Below the pieces are notes generated by a model. That model saw only the letters and a program-made list of their open reading frames with translations. It made no database searches and had not been told where the DNA came from. Of a DNA stretch of 34,475 nucleotides, positions 28,687-34,475 are shown one piece after another. This DNA is from a virus. The stretch spans positions 1 to 34,475 of IMG/VR virus record IMGVR_UViG_3300025099_000008; one strand, 5' to 3'. Numbering within the stretch: position 1 is the first letter of the stretch; every line of letters begins with the position of its first letter. The position numbers and the translations under genes are program-made.

Positions 28687-30249
28687 ATGATAGAAGATCC
28701 GATTGCAAAAAAATACCTTGAGCAATATGAAAGAGCCAAGGTTAAGAGAGAAAATTTCGTACCACTATTTGAAGAGTGTTATGAATATGCGTTACCTCAA
28801 CGAGAATCTTTTTATAATGAGACAATAGGTCAACGCAGAGACGATAAAATATTTGATGAAACTGCTGTTGTAGGCGTACAGGAGTTTGCATCAAGATTAC
28901 AATCAGGTCTTGTTCCTAATTTTGCTAGGTGGGCTGATTTAACGTCTGGTTCTGAAGTTCCTAAAGCAGAGCGAGATTTTGTTAATAATGAACTAGATGA
29001 GGTAACTGAATATGTTTTTGAAGTTTTACAAAATTCTAACTTTTCCCAAGAAGTGCATGAATCTTTTATGGACTTGGTTGTTGGCACTGGTGTCTTGGTT
29101 GCGGAAGAAGGTGACGCGCTAAACCCTATTAGGTTTTCCGCAATACCACTACCCCATGTAATACTTGATACTGGACCTGATGATCGCATTGATCATGTGT
29201 TTAGAGAAAGAAAAAATATAAGATTTGACCAAATAAAAATATTATATCCCGACGCTACATTAAATGAAAAAATACAAAATATGATGAGCAGCAATACGGA
29301 TTCAACAACAACAGTTCTTGAATTAATATGTCGTGATTACTCTAAGTTAAATGAAGAAGCATATCTTAGCTATGCTTTCTGTATGACTACAAAATCTATT
29401 ATTTATTTTAAACAAATGTCAGGTGTAGGTTCTAATCCATTTATTTGTTTTCGTTGGGGTAAATGTGCAGGTGAAGTATATGGGCGTGGGCCATTAATGA
29501 ACGCACTCTCTGCAATTAAAACAACTAACTTAACAATAGAGCTAATACTTCAAAATGCACAAATGGCTATATCTGGAATTTATCAAATGGATGATGATGG
29601 TATTGTAAATGTTGATACAATACAACTTGTTCCAGGTTCTATTATACCAAAAGCTATAGGATCAGCAGGACTACAGCCAATACAAGCAGCAGGTAGATTA
29701 GATTTTGCACAATTTAATTTAAGTGAGATGAGAAATAATATTAAAAAAGCATTATATAACGATATGTTAGGCAATCCAGATAAAACTCCTGCATCTGCTA
29801 CTGAGGTTGCGGAGCGCATGGCTGATTTATCAAGAAGAATTGGCTCGGCATTTGGTAGATTACAAGCAGAGTTAGTACAACCAGTATTGCAAAGAGTTAT
29901 TTATATACTAAAAAAACAAGGCAGAATAGATTTACCTACTGTTAATGGTAGAGAAGTTAAAATTAAGTCTGTTTCTCCGTTAGCGCAAGCGCAAGCTAAC
30001 CAAGATATTACTTCTGTTGCTAGGTTCTTAGAGCTTATTCAAGGTAGGTTTGGCCCAGAATTAATGCAGCTTCTTATTAACCCTGAGGAAACTGCTGCTT
30101 TCCTTGCTAAAAAATTTGGTGTACCTGATACCTTGATTCGTGATGAGAATGAGCGTAAGCAATTAGTTGCAATGGCACAACAAATGGCTCAACAGCAACA
30201 AATGACGCAAGGGGAGCCGCAACAACAGGAGCAAGTAGTTGAACAGTAA
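28687..30249 (+). CDS. Portal protein (T7-like head-tail connector)
   Basis: A 520-aa protein of the T7 gp8-type head-tail connector family (T7 gp8 is 536 aa). A recognisable block lies at about 38-77: PQRESFYNETIGQRRDD, IFDETAVVGVQEFASRLQSG, LVPNFARW. Twelve copies form the ring through which DNA enters and leaves the head and on which the tail is built. The C-terminal ~30 residues are a Gln-rich tail. Its end overlaps the TTG start of the next gene. Confidence 0.92.
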   Translation: MIEDPIAKKYLEQYERAKVKRENFVPLFEECYEYALPQRESFYNETIGQRRDDKIFDETAVVGVQEFASRLQSGLVPNFARWADLTSGSEVPKAERDFVNNELDEVTEYVFEVLQNSNFSQEVHESFMDLVVGTGVLVAEEGDALNPIRFSAIPLPHVILDTGPDDRIDHVFRERKNIRFDQIKILYPDATLNEKIQNMMSSNTDSTTTVLELICRDYSKLNEEAYLSYAFCMTTKSIIYFKQMSGVGSNPFICFRWGKCAGEVYGRGPLMNALSAIKTTNLTIELILQNAQMAISGIYQMDDDGIVNVDTIQLVPGSIIPKAIGSAGLQPIQAAGRLDFAQFNLSEMRNNIKKALYNDMLGNPDKTPASATEVAERMADLSRRIGSAFGRLQAELVQPVLQRVIYILKKQGRIDLPTVNGREVKIKSVSPLAQAQANQDITSVARFLELIQGRFGPELMQLLINPEETAAFLAKKFGVPDTLIRDENERKQLVAMAQQMAQQQQMTQGEPQQQEQVVEQ

Positions 30250-30517
30250 AAAACAAACGAAGCAAATTAATGTTGGGATTGACGGATATCAAAGATCAAA
30301 AGAACTAGATGAGCAAATAAGTCAAAATGTAGCGCAATTATTTACATCCGATACAGGGCAAGCAGTTTTAAAATATTTAAGAACAATTACTATTGATTTA
30401 GTTCATGGTGCTAATGTAAGCACTGAAGAGTTACGTCATATAGAAGGGCAAAGATTTATTGTAGGTCTTTTAAATGCAAGAATAAACCATGCACACAAGG
30501 TAAAAACAAATGTCTGA
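30239..30517 (+). CDS. Bbp19-like small protein (92 aa)
   Basis: It starts at TTG 30239, 7 nt after AGGAG inside the portal gene end. The helical body (QNVAQLFTSDTGQAVLKYLR, RHIEGQRFIVGLLNARI) matches the Bbp19-like phage family often placed between portal and scaffold genes. Role unknown; probably a head assembly factor. Its stop overlaps the scaffold start. Confidence 0.68.
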   Translation: MNSKKQTKQINVGIDGYQRSKELDEQISQNVAQLFTSDTGQAVLKYLRTITIDLVHGANVSTEELRHIEGQRFIVGLLNARINHAHKVKTNV

Positions 30518-31211
30518 AGAAACATCTCAAGAAACACTTATACAAGAAACACCAGCAGAAGCCGCGCCAGAAAGACCTGAGTGGCTACCAGAAAAGTTTA
30601 ATGATCCTGCTGAATTAGCTAAATCATATAGCGAATTGGAATCTAAACTTGGTGCTAAACGTGATGACATTATAAAAGAACATGATGCAGAAAGATTTAT
30701 TAACCGCCCAGAAACTAAAGGTGATTATGAGCTTCCTGATATTATAGATTCAGAATCAGCAACAGATAATGAACTTCTTAGCTGGTGGTCTGAACACGCT
30801 TTTAATAATGGTTTTGGTCAAGATCAGTTTAAAGAAGGTATAGAAATGTACGCCAAAGCTATTGATGCGGCAATGCCTAAGAATGATTTAGCAGCAGAGC
30901 AAGAAAAGCTAGGAGATAATGCTAACACAAGAATAGAAGCTGTTAGTATGTTTGCCAATAAATACTTTCCAGATGAATTAAGCGGTGCTGTAGAAAGATT
31001 AGGCGAAACAGCAGAGGGCATTATGCTTATTGAACATATTATGTCACAAAATAAAGACACTCAAATTTCTGCTGAATCTTCTCCTGTCGCTACATTTGGA
31101 GAAGCAGACCTTCAAGCTATGATGCAAGATGAAAGATACTGGAACGCAACAAGACGAGATCCTCATTTTGTTAAACAAGTAGATGATGGTTTCAAAAAGT
31201 TATATGGATAA
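30510..31211 (+). CDS. Capsid assembly scaffolding protein (T7 gp9-like)
   Basis: A 233-aa acidic, helical protein. Residues 22-48 hold the T7-type scaffold motif (RPEWLPEKFNDPAELAKSYS, ELESKLG). The C-terminus ends in basic residues that usually bind the capsid protein. It directs prohead formation and is later removed. It lies between portal and capsid genes as in T7, although here a gp13-like gene intervenes. Confidence 0.82.
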   Translation: MSEETSQETLIQETPAEAAPERPEWLPEKFNDPAELAKSYSELESKLGAKRDDIIKEHDAERFINRPETKGDYELPDIIDSESATDNELLSWWSEHAFNNGFGQDQFKEGIEMYAKAIDAAMPKNDLAAEQEKLGDNANTRIEAVSMFANKYFPDELSGAVERLGETAEGIMLIEHIMSQNKDTQISAESSPVATFGEADLQAMMQDERYWNATRRDPHFVKQVDDGFKKLYG

Positions 31212-31722
31212 AGTTCTTATAAGTCATGGGAACTTACAAATGGTTCCCATGCAAAAACGCCATGTAATTCCTATGTACAGCACAATGAGTACAGAAAATT
31301 TATTTGAAGCTGAAGCTGTATATAAAGTTGATTTAATGAAAACTCTTATTGAATACTCAGAAACACCTGATGTTTTTGCTATAGAGAATAGTAAAGAACC
31401 TTTAGCTATTGTAGGTATAACAGGTATTACACACCAAAAAGCTATAATGTGGACAGTATTTTCTGAAAAAATGAAAGATAATTGGTTTTCCTTTGTTAAA
31501 GCATCTCCTAAATTAATTGATTACTTACACACCCACTATCATGAAATTATTGTAGACACTTGGGAGGGTAACCATAAGATGCTTCAATGGTTAAATTGGT
31601 TAGGTTTTGATCTTACAGAAATGTATTGTAATGAGCATGGTTTTAATATGGCTCATTTTGTGCGTTGCAATCAACGTAGAAAGAATGTTTACGCTTTTCC
31701 ATCAAGACCCGTAATTCATTGA
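31204..31722 (+). CDS. T7 gp13-like protein (GNAT-type fold)
   Basis: The start was set at ATG 31204, overlapping the scaffold stop by 8 nt (172 aa); an ATG at 31249 is an alternative. The central part (PLAIVGITGI, KAIMWTVFSEKMKDNWFSF, HYHEIIVDTWEGNHKMLQWL, NWLGF) matches the T7 gp13/DUF2833 family, which has an acetyltransferase-like fold but no proven activity. In T7 the gene follows the tail tubes; here it sits between scaffold and capsid. A role in virion assembly is likely. A near copy of the recurrent motif, TTGTGCGTTG (31658-31667), lies in its 3' part. Confidence 0.68.
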   Translation: MDKVLISHGNLQMVPMQKRHVIPMYSTMSTENLFEAEAVYKVDLMKTLIEYSETPDVFAIENSKEPLAIVGITGITHQKAIMWTVFSEKMKDNWFSFVKASPKLIDYLHTHYHEIIVDTWEGNHKMLQWLNWLGFDLTEMYCNEHGFNMAHFVRCNQRRKNVYAFPSRPVIH

Positions 31723-31806
31723 GCAGCCCGTAAGGATACCTGCATTGATATGACAGAGCGGACACTCAAGATACTTTAAATGCAACTTAAATAAGGAACT
31801 GATAAA
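31723..31806 (+). other. 84-nt leader before the capsid gene
   Basis: It holds AAGGA 9 nt before the capsid ATG and a possible weak promoter (TTGATA 31745-31750 with GATACT 19 nt on). No hairpin with a U tract is seen. Confidence 0.3.
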
Positions 31807-32619
31807 ATGGCTAATACAATAGATACAGCCTTTATTAAGCAGTTTGAATCTGATGTGCATCTAGCGTATCAACGTATGGGTTCAAAGCTGCGGAATACTG
31901 TTCGTACTTCTAATGTTACTGGAAGTGTGGTCAGGTTCCAAAAGATTGGTAGTGCCGAAGCGACAACAAAATCACGCAACGGTAATGTTACACCAATGGA
32001 ACTAGCTCACACCACAGTCGAAGCTACAATGGCAGACTATTATGCTGCTGAGTACATCGACAAGTTGGATGAGTTAAAAGTCAACATTAACGAGCGTCAA
32101 GCTGTAGCACAATCTGCTGCTGCCGCACTGGGTCGTAAGACTGATGCCATTCTGTACGCAGCAATGGATGCAGGTGCAAGCTCAACTCAAATACATGATA
32201 CTGGTTCTGCTCTCGCAAAAGCTGATCTTATATCATTGTTTGAAACTTTAGGTACAAATGATGTTCCTGAAGATGGTCAGAGATATTTAGCAATGCACCC
32301 TAAAGGCTTTGCTGACTTATTCTTAATTGAAGAGTTTGCTTCTTCTGATTACGTTGGCGATAAAAACCTTCCGTTTGCAGGTGGCATGACAATGAAAGAA
32401 TTTTTAGGAATGAAAGTTTTCTCAACGTCTGCGGTTACTGCTGGTAAAAACATTGCTTACCATCAATCTGCAATTGGACTCGGTATAAACTCTGATGTTT
32501 CTACTGAGGTCAACTATGTGCCTGAGAAAGTTTCTCACCTTGCAACTTCAATGATGTCCATGGGCGCAGTCGTAATTAACGACGCTGGCGTTTATGAAGT
32601 CCTTGACAATAACTCATAG
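31807..32619 (+). CDS. Major capsid protein
   Basis: A 270-aa protein with a phage capsid (HK97-fold) pattern: N-arm MANTIDTAFIKQFESDVHLA, E-loop-like VVRFQKIGSAEATTKSRNG, A-domain strands around DLISLFETLG and HPKGFADLF, and the GGMTMKEFLGMKVFSTS segment near 197-213. It is shorter than T7 gp10 (345 aa), as in other small marine podoviruses. The gene is less A+T-rich than its neighbours, as expected for high expression. Its ATG follows AAGGA. Confidence 0.88.
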   Translation: MANTIDTAFIKQFESDVHLAYQRMGSKLRNTVRTSNVTGSVVRFQKIGSAEATTKSRNGNVTPMELAHTTVEATMADYYAAEYIDKLDELKVNINERQAVAQSAAAALGRKTDAILYAAMDAGASSTQIHDTGSALAKADLISLFETLGTNDVPEDGQRYLAMHPKGFADLFLIEEFASSDYVGDKNLPFAGGMTMKEFLGMKVFSTSAVTAGKNIAYHQSAIGLGINSDVSTEVNYVPEKVSHLATSMMSMGAVVINDAGVYEVLDNNS

Positions 32620-32633
32620 AGAGGAGTTTAATT

Positions 32634-32897
32634 ATGGCTTTTAGCGCAAGTGGACTAACTCGCATTGGTGGTGCATCAAATGCAAACTTGTGGTTCTACA
32701 CAAGTGCGGATGCGATTGCTACCGTAAACACAGCAGGTTACTTTAACGACGCAGCAAATATGCTTGCTGTTCGTGACTTGATGATTGTTTGCGATACAAA
32801 CACGCCAACAACTCACTTAGTTAATGTTCTTTCGAATACTGGCTCTGTAGTAGATGTTTCAGACGGCACTGCTGTCGTTGAAACAGATGGCGATTAA
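32634..32897 (+). CDS. Capsid decoration-like small protein (87 aa)
   Basis: It starts at ATG 32634, AGGAG 7-9 nt upstream, 15 nt after the capsid gene. It has a beta-rich pattern (SGLTRIGGASNANLWFYT, AVRDLMIVCDTN, VDVSDGTAVVE) shared by proteins that follow the capsid gene in many marine phages. It is probably a capsid-decorating or stabilising protein. The acidic end VETDGD fits an exposed surface. Confidence 0.66.
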   Translation: MAFSASGLTRIGGASNANLWFYTSADAIATVNTAGYFNDAANMLAVRDLMIVCDTNTPTTHLVNVLSNTGSVVDVSDGTAVVETDGD

Positions 32898-32899
32898 TA

Positions 32900-32935
32900 A
32901 AGGAGTGGGGGGTTAATAACCCCCCATTTATATAT
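32900..32935 (+). promoter_or_regulatory. Shine-Dalgarno and hairpin before tail tubular A
   Basis: AAGGAG (32900-32905) is 30 nt from ATG 32936. Between them GGGGGG-TT-AAT-AA-CCCCCC (32907-32925) forms an 8-bp stem with a 3-nt loop. Folding it brings the site to about 11 nt from the ATG. The same stem could slow or end part of the capsid transcript. Confidence 0.6.
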
Positions 32936-33529
32936 ATGGCAGTAATAAGCACTTCAGCAGATTCCCCTGTAGATGTATCTAGCAGGGCTTTAATATTGAT
33001 AGGCGCAGAGCCTATTACTTCGTTTGATGACGGAAACAATGAAGCACTCGTTGCTTCTAATATGTATGAAGACGTTGCTAGAGCTTCACTTGTAAATACT
33101 AGGTGGAGATTTGCAACAAACCAAGCTGTGTTAAATAAACTATCTGATGCACCTACTGGCAGATATGATTCAGCTTATCAAATACCAAGTGACTCACTTA
33201 TGGTCCATTCGGTAACAGTAAACGATTATCCAATATTGTACCAATCGTATGGCAATAAAATATTTTGCGATGCAGATTCTAGCGATGAATTAATACTAGA
33301 CTATACGTTTAGAGTTGATGAAGAGTTTTGGCCTTCTTATTTTGTGTTAGCTGTAGAGTATGCTTTAGCTAGTGTGTTTGCAGTAGCTTTAGCAAGAGAT
33401 GCAACTTTATCGCAACTTATGGAAGAAAAAGGTTTAATGGCTATGGCAAAAGCAAGAGGTTTAGACTCACAGCAACAAACAAATCGTACTCTAAATACAT
33501 CGAGGTTTATAACTCAAAGGCGTAGTTGA
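32936..33529 (+). CDS. Tail tubular protein A (T7 gp11-like adaptor)
   Basis: A 197-aa protein, the same length as T7 gp11 (196 aa). It has the family opening VSSRALILIGAEPITSFDDG, followed by NEALVASNMYEDVARASLVN and TRWRFATNQA. It forms the ring that links the portal to the tail tube. Translation probably depends on the hairpin-brought ribosome site upstream. Its stop TGA overlaps the next ATG (TGATG). Confidence 0.9.
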   Translation: MAVISTSADSPVDVSSRALILIGAEPITSFDDGNNEALVASNMYEDVARASLVNTRWRFATNQAVLNKLSDAPTGRYDSAYQIPSDSLMVHSVTVNDYPILYQSYGNKIFCDADSSDELILDYTFRVDEEFWPSYFVLAVEYALASVFAVALARDATLSQLMEEKGLMAMAKARGLDSQQQTNRTLNTSRFITQRRS

Positions 33530-34475
33530 TGCAAAAAGTACGAGTACCTATTACTAATTTCCAATTTGGAGAAGTAAGCCCTTCCCTATATTCAAGAACT
33601 GATTCTGATGTTTACACAGCTTCGGCTCAAAGAATAGAAAATTTATTTCTTAGAGCAGAAGGCGGTGTAATTAAAAGACCGGGCTTAGAGAATATTTATG
33701 AATATGACATTACTGTAGAAAGAACTACATTTACTATTACTGTATCTGACTATGCTAATATAGCAGCAGGAACACAAATTAAGTTTTATGACGCAGATGG
33801 TAATTTATTTACTTTACAATCAGAGACAGCAGGAAGTAGCTCGCCTTCTTCTGCATCTGGAAATATACATTTTTTTAGACCTAACACTTCAAATAATGTA
33901 ACAGCAGATAATATTTTTACAGCAATTAATGCTATAGATGGATTTACAGTAGCTAATCCTGGAGCTGCTGTTGTCACAGTAACAAGGGATAAACCTAATG
34001 GCGGTACTTATTTAGCCACAGAAAGCACAGACGCGACAAGATTAACTGTAACAAACTTTTCGGGTGGCTCTAAAGTACAATCAAGATTATTACCTTTTAT
34101 ATTTTCTGATGATGAACGATATATAATATCTTTAGAAAATGCTAAGGTAAGATGTTTTCAAATAAGCCCAACAACTGGAGCAGTGTCCTTAGTTGCTACA
34201 ATAACGGCTGATACTGATAGTGCTGCTTTACCATTTTCTGATACTTACTTGCATGAGTATACTTTTGCTCAAGCAGGGGATGTTATGTTTATTTGCCATC
34301 CACTGTTTATGCCAAGACAACTTGTTAGAACAAGCCTTACAACATTCCAAATAGAAGTGTTTGCATTTGATGTTAAGTCAGATTCAAAGTTAATTTACCA
34401 ACCTTATTTTTCTTTTCAATCTTTAGGTGTTACACTTAATCCTTCTGCAACAAGTGGTAGTGGTGCTACATTAAC
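33529..34475 (+). CDS. Tail tubular protein B (T7 gp12-like), 5' part
   Basis: ATG 33529 overlaps the previous stop. The open frame runs off the window end and continues at base 1 (see 1-1787), giving 868 aa in total. The opening (RVPITNFQFGEVSPSLYSRT, then RIENLFLRAEGGVIKRPG) is the typical gp12 start that binds the adaptor ring. Middle parts are beta-rich, and later codons such as FMPRQLVRTSL are characteristic too. It builds the distal tail tube of the short tail. Confidence 0.9.
   Translation, partial: MQKVRVPITNFQFGEVSPSLYSRTDSDVYTASAQRIENLFLRAEGGVIKRPGLENIYEYDITVERTTFTITVSDYANIAAGTQIKFYDADGNLFTLQSETAGSSSPSSASGNIHFFRPNTSNNVTADNIFTAINAIDGFTVANPGAAVVTVTRDKPNGGTYLATESTDATRLTVTNFSGGSKVQSRLLPFIFSDDERYIISLENAKVRCFQISPTTGAVSLVATITADTDSAALPFSDTYLHEYTFAQAGDVMFICHPLFMPRQLVRTSLTTFQIEVFAFDVKSDSKLIYQPYFSFQSLGVTLNPSATSGSGATL
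34349..34475. repeat. Right copy of the 127-bp terminal direct repeat
   Basis: Identical to bases 1-127. It marks closure of the circular contig; unit length is about 34,348 bp. Confidence 0.95.

Overview
This window is an essentially complete phage genome from an uncultured, probably marine, tailed phage with a short T7-like tail. The first 127 bases (1-127) and the last 127 bases (34349-34475) are identical. The tail tubular protein B gene leaves the right end in the same reading frame in which it enters the left end. The contig is therefore circular, about 34,348 bp per unit, and 127 is a common assembler k-mer size. The genome is A+T-rich, prefers AGA for Arg and has tightly packed, often translationally coupled genes. 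I see no integrase, tRNA, RNA polymerase, DNA polymerase, helicase or primase. Low GC and the gene families (T7-like head and tail, DUF6321-type basic protein, 2OG-Fe(II) oxygenase, DUF932, DUF6378) fit a phage of a low-GC marine alphaproteobacterium such as SAR11, but the host is an inference.

Layout on the circle. The late genes all run rightward from 24360, through the window join, to 17380. In order they are: small terminase, endolysin and holin candidates, three tiny basic proteins, a 64-aa hypothetical, large terminase, a basic-tailed protein, T7-like portal, Bbp19-like protein, scaffold, T7 gp13-like protein, major capsid, a decoration-like protein, tail tubular A and tail tubular B (wraps). 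Next come three internal virion proteins (gp14/15/16-like, 1787-9125), a T7-type tail fibre, a 2OG oxygenase, a collagen-like fibre and a tail-fibre-assembly-like protein.

At 12731-17380 follows a cassette of exported proteins: two with signal peptides and unknown fold, a pilin-like and a chaperone-like protein, a lipoprotein and a membrane-anchored coiled coil. It continues with a 27-aa protein made of four CxC repeats (metallothionein-like), a DNA-binding-type metallophosphoesterase and a small Cys-rich exported protein.

The early genes run leftward from 23712 to 17367. They include DUF932, DUF6378, a short Xre-type repressor-like gene (21472-21651), a PD-(D/E)XK nuclease, two winged-helix proteins, a YqaJ/lambda-type exonuclease, an ERF annealase and an SSB-like protein with an acidic DEIPF tail. 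This is a recombination-type replication module that must borrow the host polymerase.

The divergent control region 23713-24359 is the longest non-coding stretch. It is unusually GC-rich with an AT-rich centre, carries many nested inverted repeats and looks like an origin, a structured RNA, or both. An 11-mer, ATTGTGCGTTG, recurs on the + strand upstream of three late gene blocks and is a candidate late promoter element. The observations I rate highest are the metallothionein-like mini-gene coupled by a GTGA overlap to the metallophosphoesterase, the structured RNA candidate at 24034-24213, the recurrent 11-mer, and the exported pilin/chaperone-like cassette.
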